This document shows, piece after piece, positions 18,204-26,737 of a DNA stretch of 64,000 bases; the first letter of the stretch is position 1, and every line of letters begins with the position of its first letter. Below the pieces are notes generated by a model. The model was not told the DNA's origin. It saw only the letters and a program-made list of their open reading frames with translations, and searched no databases. The stretch is taken from NCBI GenBank assembly GCA_050259615.1, contig JBLNAZ010000170.1, positions 57,751 through 121,750 on the forward strand, in the 5' to 3' direction. Made by a program: the position numbers and the translations under genes. The DNA comes from JAAXKN01 sp050259615 (lineage in GTDB: Bacteria; Bacteroidota; Ignavibacteria; Ignavibacteriales; SURF-24).

Positions 18204-18963
18204 AGAATATCACCTTATCCAAAGAATAGACCTCAACATCTACTCCGGTAGAAAAAACCTGGTGGTCAGCCGGGCGGCCGTTCAAAAGAAAACCGTTTAG
18301 AGCAAGGAGGTTCTCGTCGTATTCAGAAACTTCAGCCTTATAAAGCGGGAAAGGCCTGTGGTGGATCCTGCCGGAATAAAGCTGCCCGGTTTCCTTATCC
18401 TTTGAAAAAAGAAGATATCTTTCAACCAGGAAGAATTCCAGGGTTTTACTTTCCGCAAAAAACTCTTCTCCGGTATATCTGTAGCGGAATGTAGAGCGTG
18501 GAGTTATAAGGCCATTTTCTTTCCTCTGGCAGGAAAATACAATTTCTTCCATACCCTCACGGGCTTCAATTTCGGATGTGTGATAGGGAAGATGAAAGAA
18601 AATATTTGCCGCTTCAACAGCAAGCGCCTGACTCGTATCAAGTGAATAAAACCATACGCCTGGGTTTCCCTCGTTATCGAAGACATATGTCCTGACGTTA
18701 ACTTCCGGGAAGTTGGAAATCTGAGGCATGGCGGGAGTAAAAATGGGACGGGCATCAAAGACAAAAAACGGTGTTATGCCAATATAGGCTCTGCCTTCAA
18801 AAGTATCCACGCGAAGTCTTTCAGGAAGTGTCTGCTGAATAACCCCAGGTTCAACTTCCCAGTGCAGGAACAATAGGTTGCGCCATTTCTGGTACATGAT
18901 TGCAATACGGTCAATAGGTTTTTCCCTTATAGCCAGTCTTCCTTTTAACGCCGGGTGTTTCAT
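18202..18963 (-). CDS. DUF2071 (YqjF-like) family protein
   Basis: 253 aa, recognised as DUF2071/YqjF-like from features such as RNLLFLHWEVEPGVIQQTLP near the N-terminus, AYIGITPFFV, the FPEVNVRTYV segment and the GVWFYSLDTSQALAVEAA segment. The family has an acetoacetate-decarboxylase-like fold, but no enzymatic activity is established, so none is assigned. It is cytoplasmic, with no signal peptide. It stands alone, convergent with the ABC exporter, and ends in the shared terminator. Confidence 0.82.
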   Translation of the reverse strand: MKHPALKGRLAIREKPIDRIAIMYQKWRNLLFLHWEVEPGVIQQTLPERLRVDTFEGRAYIGITPFFVFDARPIFTPAMPQISNFPEVNVRTYVFDNEGNPGVWFYSLDTSQALAVEAANIFFHLPYHTSEIEAREGMEEIVFSCQRKENGLITPRSTFRYRYTGEEFFAESKTLEFFLVERYLLFSKDKETGQLYSGRIHHRPFPLYKAEVSEYDENLLALNGFLLNGRPADHQVFSTGVDVEVYSLDKVIF

Positions 18964-19067
18964 GTATTTACATATTGATTATTGCTGAATCCGTTAAGTG
19001 TTTATATTACTATAATAATCCGGCACGCAGACAAAAGCAATTGGGAAAAAGGAGTGAGGTTTACACA

Positions 19068-19108
19068 TAAAAATAAACGGGAAGCAGTGTACCATCCACT
19101 GCTTCCCG
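19068..19108 (-). terminator. Rho-independent terminator of the efflux operon
   Basis: On the minus strand a 12-base-pair stem, CGGGAAGCAGTG with CACTGCTTCCCG, is followed by a T-rich tract (TTTATTTTTATG). It lies about 50 bases after the last permease gene. Confidence 0.88.
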
Positions 19109-19161
19109 GGTCTTGTGAGTCAGAAGACGCATGATGCCGCATGCATCTTCATCCTTAGGAA

Positions 19162-20367
19162 CTAGCTGAGTTGTAACTCCGACTGAATTTTTGCGGAATT
19201 AAGGATCTCTTTTCTGATTAGAAATTTCATCCTGAGTGCTGTAATTAAGAATCCTGCAAGAGCAAGTATTAATAGATGAATCACTTCGGGCATTACGTCC
19301 TGCCAGCCGGCTCCCATCTGAATGATCCTGTTAAAGGCATTAAGATATGGGGTGCTTGGAAGCAGGCTGCCTATTTGTCTAATGTATACAGGCATAGCCT
19401 GAACGGGCCATGGATAGCCCGACATGAGGAACACCGGGTAGGAGGTAAATGCCACTACCTGAAGAGCAATTATCTTTTTCTTAAAGAATGACGAAATGAG
19501 TATTGCCAGGCAGACAACCGCAAAAAGAAAAATTGCAGTAATTACAACTGCGGCACTTACGTTTCCTTTGAAGCTGATTTTGAATATTGAAAAGTGCAGC
19601 GTGTAAAAAAGCATTGCGTAAGAAGCATACAGAAAAAAGTAAAAGGCTCCCTTGCCTGCAATAGTCCCAAAGATGCTTCTATTAGCTGTTATAAAGAGTT
19701 TAATAAGTGAACCCTGTTCTCTTTCTTTAGCCATACTTTCAGACAGTCCGATTAAAAGCGTCTGTTGAAGAATAAGAACGAGCAGCCCAGGTATAAGAAA
19801 ATCCCCATAACTTTCGGCGGGATTAAACATCGGTTTTACCTCGCTTTTAAGAGGTTCCGAAATTTCCTTTGCCTGCTCAAAACTAAAGCCATGAGCCTGA
19901 AAAAATCTTATTCTTACACCAGCGGCAATGGTACCCGTTACTTCATTGATGGCTTTATTGATATCGTTTGAAACCAGGAAGCGCGAAGTGTTAAGATAAA
20001 TTTTTATGTCTGCCCCGCGGCCTGCTTTAAAAGAGTTTTCAAAGCCCTGAGGTATATATATCATGCCCTGTGCTTCCAGCTTATAAATGCGGTCTGTTCC
20101 GGAAGAGTAATCGGGCACAACTTCAGAAACCTTTATCAGCTGATGAGAATCCAGGTTTCTTATCAGTGTTTGCGACATCTGCGATTTATCCATGTCCGCA
20201 ATTACAACGGGAACTTCTTTTTCAGTCTTATATGTATAAATTGAACTATAGAAAAATGCGTAGAACAAGGGAGACAACAGTATAATTGTAACCAGGTCCA
20301 TGTCCTTTATTATAAAGCCCGCTTCTCTTTTCAAAACCGCAAAAAAGCCGCTCAGTTTTTCTTTCAT
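19162..20367 (-). CDS. ABC-2 type efflux permease
   Basis: 401 aa of the YbhR/YhhJ type: an N-terminal helix (about 27-46), a large extracytoplasmic loop containing VVIADMDKSQMSQTLIRNLD, then five C-terminal helices (for example LIPGLLVLILQQTLLIGLSE and AAVVITAIFLFAVVCLAILI). Its start overlaps the stop of the second permease gene by four bases, so the two are likely a heterodimer. Together with HlyD and TolC upstream in the operon it would form a tripartite exporter, but no ATPase is encoded in the operon. The substrate is unknown; TetR control suggests a toxic compound. Confidence 0.9.
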   Translation of the reverse strand: MKEKLSGFFAVLKREAGFIIKDMDLVTIILLSPLFYAFFYSSIYTYKTEKEVPVVIADMDKSQMSQTLIRNLDSHQLIKVSEVVPDYSSGTDRIYKLEAQGMIYIPQGFENSFKAGRGADIKIYLNTSRFLVSNDINKAINEVTGTIAAGVRIRFFQAHGFSFEQAKEISEPLKSEVKPMFNPAESYGDFLIPGLLVLILQQTLLIGLSESMAKEREQGSLIKLFITANRSIFGTIAGKGAFYFFLYASYAMLFYTLHFSIFKISFKGNVSAAVVITAIFLFAVVCLAILISSFFKKKIIALQVVAFTSYPVFLMSGYPWPVQAMPVYIRQIGSLLPSTPYLNAFNRIIQMGAGWQDVMPEVIHLLILALAGFLITALRMKFLIRKEILNSAKIQSELQLS

Positions 20368-21602
20368 ATTACTTCCTCCAATACCGGCTGGTCCTTAATT
20401 AAAAAGCGTTTTATCTGAAAGCGAAGTATATAGAAAGAAGCTGCTGAAGAAACCAGCAGGAATATGGATAGCCTTATAAATTCAGGTACTGCATATTTAA
20501 CTGGTGCACCCATCTGGTATATTTTTAAGAATCCGCTTAAGAAATGCGTATATGGTATCAGCTGCGCAAAATAGTTATGAAGGGCGGGCATGCCCCACAA
20601 GGGAAAAGTAAAGCCGCTGAAGATGAAGGCCGGCGTATTGATAAACAGGGCTGCTTCAGTTGCAAAGAGCTGATCATGGAATGAGCATGAAAGCAAGAAC
20701 CCGAGAAAGAAAGAAACCAGAATAAAATATTCAATAAATGCCAGCGTCAGGAGCACCGACCCGTTTATCCCGATTGAAAACATCGGGAAAATGATTCCAA
20801 TTAGTCCCAGAGCCGTTACTGTATGAAGCGCCAGATGGGGAAGAGCCTTGCCTGCTAATATTGTAAATGTATTATTTCCTGAAAGCTCAATAAGCTCATG
20901 AAAAGTATTATCGGCAAATTCAGAGCTTATAACGAGTACAGATGAGATCATTATAATCATCTGGAACAATGCCGTAAGGAGTCCGGGAATAAGATAGGAA
21001 AGGTAGTTGTAGTTCGGGTTATAGAGCGACTGCGTTTCAATCCTTACGGGGCTGATGACGTTCAGGGCCTGAACCTCTGAAAGTCCCTTTGACCGTAGTT
21101 TCTTCAGCAGTATGCCGCCTGAGACCGTTCTTGCAATTGTAAGCCCGTCTTTATAAATCATATTTCCAATTATAAGGCTTGAGGTATTCTTGAATATTAC
21201 CATTGAAGAGCCTTTGCCCTTTTTCAGGTCTCTTTCCATATTCTCCGGGAAATAAAAGGCACCCTGTATATGTCCTTTCAGGAATTCCGATTTCAGCTCA
21301 TTTAGTGAGTATATATGTTCCGTAACCTGCATGGAGCTTGAGGCGTCAATTGAGCGGGTGAGCATTCTGGAAACAGTGCTGTTATCGGCGTCATAAACAG
21401 CTACAGGAAGATCCCTCACAACGCCGTTTTTATAGACGAGTGCCAGTACCAGAAAAAGAATTACGGGCAGAATCACCGACAAAAGATAATTTGTTTTCTT
21501 TCCGGCAATTCTTTTTAACTCTCTTAGAAAGATTTTTATAAAGGGTGAACCCGCGTTATAATTATTTATTCTCATTTTGCTTCTTTTATAATTCAGGTTC
21601 AC
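20364..21602 (-). CDS. ABC-2 type efflux permease
   Basis: Same family and topology as the downstream permease (about 400 aa; helix near residues 32-55, extracytoplasmic domain, five C-terminal helices such as FQMIIMISSVLVISSEF). The start is uncertain. A GTG at 21602 overlaps the preceding stop (GTGA) and would allow coupling, while an ATG at 21575, nine codons later, gives a more usual N-terminus (MRINNYNAGSPFIKIF). It is the partner of the next permease in a HlyD/TolC efflux operon. Confidence 0.9.
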   Translation of the reverse strand: MNLNYKRSKMRINNYNAGSPFIKIFLRELKRIAGKKTNYLLSVILPVILFLVLALVYKNGVVRDLPVAVYDADNSTVSRMLTRSIDASSSMQVTEHIYSLNELKSEFLKGHIQGAFYFPENMERDLKKGKGSSMVIFKNTSSLIIGNMIYKDGLTIARTVSGGILLKKLRSKGLSEVQALNVISPVRIETQSLYNPNYNYLSYLIPGLLTALFQMIIMISSVLVISSEFADNTFHELIELSGNNTFTILAGKALPHLALHTVTALGLIGIIFPMFSIGINGSVLLTLAFIEYFILVSFFLGFLLSCSFHDQLFATEAALFINTPAFIFSGFTFPLWGMPALHNYFAQLIPYTHFLSGFLKIYQMGAPVKYAVPEFIRLSIFLLVSSAASFYILRFQIKRFLIKDQPVLEEVI

Positions 21603-22600
21603 ATAATTATATTTACCGTCATTCCGGGCCTTAAATCCTTAATCGGGGATTTACTTCTCAGGCGAATCTCGAAAGTCTTCAGGTCAAATTCACCCTTCTG
21701 GTTTGTAGGTTTCCACGTGGCAAATTCTGCCATCGGGGAAATATAGGATACTGCGAACTGGAATTTCTGGTTTCCAAGTGCGGGCACCTTACCGTAGAAA
21801 ATCGAACCTTTTTTTATCGGACTCATTTTGTCTTCTCTTACTTGAAGGACCACCCAGGTGTCATTGGGGTCCATTACAGTAAAGAGGGGATAGCCGCTTG
21901 CAATTATTTCACCCGGATTGGTAATTCTCTTACTCAGTTCGCCGCTAAGCGGACTGACAAGGTTCAGCTCCTGATGGTAGGCTGAAGCTTCGCTGTAAGT
22001 ATTTTGTGCCTGATAGTAAAGAGCCTCAGCACCCGAGATTTCCTCCAGCCGGGCACCTTTTAATACCATATCCAGGCGTGCTTTGGCTGCTTCCATCTGT
22101 TCATTTGCGGCCTTAAACTGAAACTCCGCCTGATCCTTTTCCTGTGCCGAAATAACCCCGTCACGGAAGAGCGCCTGAATTCTGTTCCAGGTTTTACCGG
22201 CAAGGTCATACTGTGCCTTTGCCTGGAAGTAAAGTCTTTCGGCCGCTTGTTTTTCTTCCGGGCGGGCGCCGTTATGTGCCATCTCAACCTTGCTTCTTGC
22301 TGCATCAACCAGTCCGCGCGCCTGCTCAAGTTTTGCATCCATCTCCTTGCTTTCCAGACGGGCAAGTATCTGTCCTTTATGGACAAAATCTCCTTCGGAA
22401 ACAAAAACCGTATCGACCCTGCCTGGAATTTTTGAGGCAACATCCACCTGTGTGGATTCAACAATACCGGTTATGATATATTCTTCTTTATTTAAAGAAT
22501 TTGCCACCAGAACTGACACCGCAACAACTGCAATTACTGCCGGAATAATTAGAACCAAACCTGACTTATTAAATTTCACTTTTTGTTCTCCTTTAACCAT
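21599..22600 (-). CDS. HlyD-family membrane fusion protein
   Basis: 333 aa periplasmic adaptor. One N-terminal anchor helix (about 12-30, VLIIPAVIAVVAVSVLVANS) is followed by the biotinyl-lipoyl-like half motif (GRVDTVFVSEGDFVHKGQIL), an alpha-helical hairpin rich in Ala/Glu/Gln (about 70-190) and a beta-barrel domain. The YbhG/HlyD_D23 style is typical of ABC-2 efflux systems. It links the TolC protein encoded before it (25-base overlap) with the two permeases after it. Confidence 0.92.
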   Translation of the reverse strand: MVKGEQKVKFNKSGLVLIIPAVIAVVAVSVLVANSLNKEEYIITGIVESTQVDVASKIPGRVDTVFVSEGDFVHKGQILARLESKEMDAKLEQARGLVDAARSKVEMAHNGARPEEKQAAERLYFQAKAQYDLAGKTWNRIQALFRDGVISAQEKDQAEFQFKAANEQMEAAKARLDMVLKGARLEEISGAEALYYQAQNTYSEASAYHQELNLVSPLSGELSKRITNPGEIIASGYPLFTVMDPNDTWVVLQVREDKMSPIKKGSIFYGKVPALGNQKFQFAVSYISPMAEFATWKPTNQKGEFDLKTFEIRLRSKSPIKDLRPGMTVNIIM

Positions 22601-24051
22601 ACTGATAAAATCTTTTGCGGATCCCCCGCTGCAACGTATAAATCTGTAAGGGATCTGTAATAATCATAAAGGGACAGGAGGCTTTCAACCCGGTTTTTCT
22701 CCAAAGAGAGCTGGGCATCAATTACTTCAAGTGACGTACCCATGCCCGACTGAAAGCGCTTGTCATTCAAGCGCAGGTTCTCCTGTGCCAGCGTTAGGGA
22801 TTTCTCAAGTTTCTCATATCGCGTCACAGCATTTTTCATATCTCTGTATGATTTATTTACCCACAGGTCTATTTTTCTTTTAGCCTCGGCCTCAGCGTAA
22901 CTGATTTCTCTTTCCATATGCACGGCATTCTGAAGTTTTGAATAGTCCTTAAGTCCGTTAAATATGTTAAACTTAAGCTGCAGGCCGACAGCCCAGCGCG
23001 GCTCCAGGCTGGAAAGATACTGCGGAAGCATTTCGTACTTTCCGAATGCTGCAACCGTCGGCAGAAAATTAGCGCGCTCGGCAGTATATTTTTCAGATGC
23101 AGCCTCTTTTTTCAGCCCAATAAGTTTAAGCATCGGCTGGTTAACTCTGGCTGATTCCAGAAAGTACTCCAGTGAACCCGTGGCTTCTTGATAGACCAGG
23201 CTGTCGGAAAGAGTTACACTAGTGCTTTCATACAGGCCCATAGTATTCTGAAGCGAGATTGTGGCCAGTTCAAGTTTGTTTTCATCATCGGCCAGGTTTC
23301 TTTCAGCTTCGGCTTCTGCCACCCCGGCACGAAGAAGGTGATAGTTGGCAATGAGTCCCTCATTAAAAAGCTTTTCTGCATTTGCCTTATGTTTTCTTAT
23401 ACCTTCAAGTACATTTAAGCGCGTTTTGACTATGCTATTCATAAGTACGACGCTTAAATAGTTATTTACAGTTTCCTGAATGATCTCGTTCTGCACTTTC
23501 TGAAGTTCAACCAGGGCAGACAATTTTTCCTCAGATGCGAAGTTTTTTGCCGCAATCAGCTTGCCGCCGGTAAAAAGGGGCTGAACGCCCGTGAGTGTAG
23601 CATTCTTAAAATCCTGTTTCTTGAAGGTTTCTTCAAAAGCAGGGAGGGCAGAGTTAAGCTGTGTAAAATACTGCGTGTACAGGCCGGCCTTCTGCTGGTC
23701 TGTCAGTGGCTGCCCCTGTAGCGATTTATAAATATTTGCCATCTCAGTCTGGTTCTTAGACTGCAGTGTAATTATAACGTCTCTGATTGGAGCCAGATCA
23801 ATATTCATAGGCTCATTCAGGTGATTATAACTGCTTTCAAAGTTAACCGACGGAAGAAAGTTACCCCAGGCTTCCAGGTCCTGAAATTTCTTCCTGGTCA
23901 GATTCTCTTCATACTGTTTTATTTTTTCGTTATTCTTAAGCGAAATCTTAATTGCTTCATTCAAAGAAAGTGACTGTCCGTCTGTTGAGGCGGGAAGGGC
24001 AGTCAACAACACCATAAGAACAAGGAGCACAATTTTTGATCTTTTAACCAT
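22576..24051 (-). CDS. TolC-family outer-membrane efflux protein
   Basis: 491 aa. The signal peptide (residues 1-25, ending ASTDGQ) is followed by two OEP repeats with long coiled-coil helices (for example KKFQDLEAWGNFLPSVNFES and a later GLKDYSKLQNAVHMEREISY segment). It is expected to form a trimeric outer-membrane channel for the HlyD/ABC-2 exporter encoded downstream. A terminator and an operator-like inverted repeat lie between tetR and this gene, so it probably begins its own TetR-controlled transcript. Confidence 0.92.
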   Translation of the reverse strand: MVKRSKIVLLVLMVLLTALPASTDGQSLSLNEAIKISLKNNEKIKQYEENLTRKKFQDLEAWGNFLPSVNFESSYNHLNEPMNIDLAPIRDVIITLQSKNQTEMANIYKSLQGQPLTDQQKAGLYTQYFTQLNSALPAFEETFKKQDFKNATLTGVQPLFTGGKLIAAKNFASEEKLSALVELQKVQNEIIQETVNNYLSVVLMNSIVKTRLNVLEGIRKHKANAEKLFNEGLIANYHLLRAGVAEAEAERNLADDENKLELATISLQNTMGLYESTSVTLSDSLVYQEATGSLEYFLESARVNQPMLKLIGLKKEAASEKYTAERANFLPTVAAFGKYEMLPQYLSSLEPRWAVGLQLKFNIFNGLKDYSKLQNAVHMEREISYAEAEAKRKIDLWVNKSYRDMKNAVTRYEKLEKSLTLAQENLRLNDKRFQSGMGTSLEVIDAQLSLEKNRVESLLSLYDYYRSLTDLYVAAGDPQKILSVWLKENKK

Positions 24052-24077
24052 TAATAAAAACCTGTATTATTGTATAA

Positions 24078-24096
24078 TGAATCAGAATTCAATAAT
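24078..24096 (-). promoter_or_regulatory. TetR operator-like inverted repeat before tolC
   Basis: Read on the minus strand the site is ATTATTGAAT-TCTG-ATTCA. The first ten and last five bases are identical to the site before tetR. It lies 27-45 bases upstream of the tolC start and overlaps a candidate -35 (TTGAAT, 17-base spacer, TAATAC). Confidence 0.6.
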
Positions 24097-24101
24097 AAAG
24101 C

Positions 24102-24130
24102 AAAAAAATAGCTGAAGTCTGGTCTTCAGC
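24102..24130 (-). terminator. Terminator after tetR
   Basis: On the minus strand GCTGAAG-N6-CTTCAGC is followed by a T-run. It lies just after the tetR stop and makes the regulator gene a separate transcript from the efflux operon. Confidence 0.8.
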
Positions 24131-24132
24131 CT

Positions 24133-24720
24133 TTACTTTAACAATCCCTGTTTGCTGAAATACTTAATATTATGTCTTATTTTATCCAGAGGGAACTCTT
24201 CAGGATTCTGGGCCCACTGGTGCAAAAGATGGCGCAGGCCTCCGAAAACGAAAGATCTTACTATTTTTACGTCAATATCCGGCGTAAAAGCACCGTTGTT
24301 AATTCCTTCCAAAACAATGCATTCACCAAGATCAATAAACTTCTGGTAATAGGGCGTAAATTCTTTAGGATATTTCTGGAGAAGGTAATGCTGTTCGTTT
24401 ACAAAAACCACTGCAAGTGACGGATCCTGAATAAACATATCAAAAAGAAGGTCGAGCATGGCGTCAAACTTCTCAATTGAGTTAACGTCGGTCCTTTTTG
24501 ACAGGGCGTTCAGCTCATTAAAAAGCCTTTCCCAAAGCTGGTCGAAAATTTTCTGCAGTATGGTTTCTTTATTTTTATAATAAACATATATACTTCCTGT
24601 AGCCACACCGGCAAGCTCAGCAATTTTATGGATCTTGGCATTATGGTACCCGCTTTCGGCAAATACCTTAATGGCTGCCACTAATATATCGTTTCCCTTA
24701 TTTCCTTCTTTTAATCTCAT
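24133..24720 (-). CDS. TetR/AcrR-family repressor of the efflux genes
   Basis: 195 aa. The N-terminal helix-turn-helix (about residues 10-55) contains AAIKVFAESGYHNAKIHKIA, then ELAGVATGSIYVYYKNKETIL, the classical TetR recognition region. The C-terminal ligand-binding domain is helical and resembles the FadR/AcrR group. Inverted repeats of the form TTGAA-N6-TTCAA lie before this gene, before tolC and before the downstream-coded dehydrogenase. It is therefore predicted to repress itself and both targets until an effector (perhaps a lipophilic or aldehyde compound) binds. Confidence 0.9.
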   Translation of the reverse strand: MRLKEGNKGNDILVAAIKVFAESGYHNAKIHKIAELAGVATGSIYVYYKNKETILQKIFDQLWERLFNELNALSKRTDVNSIEKFDAMLDLLFDMFIQDPSLAVVFVNEQHYLLQKYPKEFTPYYQKFIDLGECIVLEGINNGAFTPDIDVKIVRSFVFGGLRHLLHQWAQNPEEFPLDKIRHNIKYFSKQGLLK

Positions 24721-24731
24721 CGTGCACCTGC

Positions 24732-24750
24732 ATTATTGAATTGCTATTCA
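24732..24750 (-). promoter_or_regulatory. TetR operator-like inverted repeat before tetR
   Basis: The plus strand reads ATTATTGAAT-TGCT-ATTCA, with TTGAAT/ATTCAA as a perfect six-base inverted repeat. It sits directly between the predicted promoter and the tetR start, 12 bases upstream of the ATG, an autoregulatory position. Confidence 0.6.
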
Positions 24751-24779
24751 AAAATAAATCTGATTTTCTGAATTGTCAA
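24751..24779 (-). promoter_or_regulatory. Sigma-70-like promoter of tetR
   Basis: On the minus strand a perfect -35 TTGACA (24774-24779) and a -10-like TATTTT (24751-24756) are separated by 17 bases. The operator-like repeat begins immediately downstream, covering the start site. Confidence 0.55.
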
Positions 24780-24790
24780 GATTAATTTTC

Positions 24791-24826
24791 AAAAAAATGC
24801 GGGAAGATGAAAAATCCTCTTCCCGC
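24791..24826 (-). terminator. Terminator of the dehydrogenase gene
   Basis: On the minus strand GCGGGAAGA-N10-TCTTCCCGC is followed by ATTTTTTTGAAAA. It separates the dehydrogenase transcript from tetR. Confidence 0.9.
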
Positions 24827-24837
24827 GCTGAATTAAA

Positions 24838-26130
24838 TCAAAAATTATGAGCAAAAGACTTTCCGTTGCCCGCGGTCATCTCCTGGAGGTGTTGTTGTCT
24901 TTTCATATCCTGTTCTTCAGAGGTTAGTATTTCAACCTTTACCCAGCCGGGTTCTCTTTCATCAAACGCCTTGTAAGCTTTAATTATGGAATCAAGAGTT
25001 CCAACCTGAGTAATGATCTGTCTGGGGCTGACAACTCCGCCCTGAACCAGTTCCAGAAGTATTGGGATATATTTACGGTGATTGCAGTTTCCGGCCTTAA
25101 TAGTCAGGTTCTTATTCATTGCCATTCCGAAGGGAAAAGACTGGAAAGTCTGGGGATATACGCCTATTATGGACATTGATCCCGCTTTGGCAATAGCCTC
25201 GGCCTGCCAGAGAAGTGCCTGCGAAGGCCCGTTGCCAGGAATCCAGTTATTTCCATGAGGGTTGGTTCTTGGAGCCACCTGGTCTACTTCCTTCCTGAAC
25301 TGGCTGTCGAGCTTCCTGGATTTTTTCAGTGCAGGTCCCTTCTCAGGCTGCATTGCATCTACGCCGACGGCATCAATTGTTCGGTCCACGCCGATGCCGC
25401 CTGTCAGTGAGTGTATTACTTCAACGGGATCCTCCTCATCAAAGTTGATGATTTCGGCTCCATGGCTGCGTGCCATTTCAAGTCTTGAGGGGATCCTGTC
25501 TATTGCCAGCACGCGGCCGGCTCCCAAAAGAAAAGCGCTCATTATTGCAAACTGGCCTACGGGGCCGCACCCGAAGACAGCCACGGTATCGCCATGCTTA
25601 ATTTCTGCCATTTCAGCGCCAAAATATCCGGTAGGGAATATATCCGAAAGCAGAATTGCGTCGTCATCTGTTACGTCATCAGGAATTTTAACCAGGCCCG
25701 CATTTGCAAATGGAATCCGGGCCTTTTCAGCCTGAAGACCATTTAAGGCGCCGCTCATAACGGGTCCGCCGAAAAAAGCCGTCCCGGCGTTTTTACCCAT
25801 CGGGTTTGCATTATCGCACTGCGAGAAGTATCCTGCACGGCAGTAAGAGCAGTAGCCGCATCCGATAGTTGAGGGAATGATTACTCTGTCGCCCGCCTTA
25901 AGGTTCCTGACCTCCTTGCCAATCTCTTCAACTATACCAATTCCTTCGTGGCCTATTATTGTCCCTGATTTCATTCCTGTCAATGTTCCTCTTACAAGGT
26001 GCAGGTCTGTTCCGCAGATTGCGCAGGAAGTAATTTTTACAACAGCATCATGGGGATCTTTAATTCTGGGTTCTTTTACCTCTTCGAGTCTTATGTCGCC
26101 AACTCCGTGAAATACAACCGCTTTCATCAC
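24838..26130 (-). CDS. Zinc-dependent alcohol/formaldehyde dehydrogenase (MDR family)
   Basis: 430 aa, cytoplasmic. The N-terminal GroES-like domain has the catalytic zinc motifs CAICGTDLH and GHEG, and the structural zinc cluster CGYCSYCRAGYFSQC. The Rossmann domain carries FGCGPVGQFA for NAD(P) binding and ends its second strand with AIDRIPSR. The middle insertion (about 265-300, rich in Lys/Asn/Pro) and overall pattern resemble glutathione-independent formaldehyde dehydrogenases. The substrate is not certain. A perfect AAGGAGGTG lies before the ATG. A TetR-operator-like repeat sits about 35-50 bases upstream, linking the enzyme to the efflux system beside it. Confidence 0.88.
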   Translation of the reverse strand: MMKAVVFHGVGDIRLEEVKEPRIKDPHDAVVKITSCAICGTDLHLVRGTLTGMKSGTIIGHEGIGIVEEIGKEVRNLKAGDRVIIPSTIGCGYCSYCRAGYFSQCDNANPMGKNAGTAFFGGPVMSGALNGLQAEKARIPFANAGLVKIPDDVTDDDAILLSDIFPTGYFGAEMAEIKHGDTVAVFGCGPVGQFAIMSAFLLGAGRVLAIDRIPSRLEMARSHGAEIINFDEEDPVEVIHSLTGGIGVDRTIDAVGVDAMQPEKGPALKKSRKLDSQFRKEVDQVAPRTNPHGNNWIPGNGPSQALLWQAEAIAKAGSMSIIGVYPQTFQSFPFGMAMNKNLTIKAGNCNHRKYIPILLELVQGGVVSPRQIITQVGTLDSIIKAYKAFDEREPGWVKVEILTSEEQDMKRQQHLQEMTAGNGKSFAHNF

Positions 26131-26164
26131 ACCTCCTTATTTTGTTATAATTATAATATTAATA

Positions 26165-26180
26165 TTGAACAAAAATTCAA
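26165..26180 (-). promoter_or_regulatory. TetR operator-like inverted repeat before the dehydrogenase
   Basis: TTGAAC-AAAA-ATTCAA has the same TTGAA-N6-TTCAA core as the sites before tetR and tolC. It overlaps a candidate -35 element; a TATAAT lies about 19 bases downstream on the minus strand. Confidence 0.5.
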
Positions 26181-26737
26181 GGTTATTAGCTTTCAACGCA
26201 GGCTTTAGTCTGAGGGGAGAGTATGGGAAAGCATGAACGTGTTTTATTCTAAGGAAAAAGGAGGCGAAGTTCTTTTAGGCAGCAAACTATTGTTTTCTTA
26301 AAAAATATATTTATTAAGTTCTTTAAAGTTTGTATTGTAGATAGAGAACAAAACTGACCAGGGGGAAAAGCTTAAGGAGTATTAAGAATAAGAAAAAAAT
26401 GAGATGATTTGTCTTAAAAATTTCCCTGCAAGGTTGCTATTGTTCAAAATAAATTTTAGTTTTCGACACGGAATCTGATTATACTGATTCCATGACATTT
26501 CCGTATTGATTAGCCCATTCTAAACAAAGTAAAGGTTCATTTATGTGCAGGATCCTTTATGGCGTTTTCCTGCTGCTCTCAGCTCTTCAAAAAACGAGAA
26601 AGCAGCTATTCCCCACAGGAATGGGAGGTTTATTCCTCCAGAAAATTCTTATTTGTTCGATGTACTGTCGGGTTGGGAGAAATTGGTCACAATGTCCTTA
26701 AATAATTATTTCTAATACTGAATCATAAGAGGTTAAA
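26181..26737. other. 557-base interval without a recognised gene
   Basis: Divergent-promoter region between the dehydrogenase (minus) and the multiheme cytochrome (plus). Short ORFs exist (for example a 50-codon frame from 26543), but none has a convincing ribosome-binding site or protein-like composition. A small GGAGG-TTTATT-CCTCC hairpin lies at 26624-26639. No RNA gene was recognised. Confidence 0.5.

Noticed and set aside
26543..26695. Short ORF of about 50 codons before the cytochrome gene
   Set aside because: No ribosome-binding site and an unlikely amino-acid composition; treated as chance.
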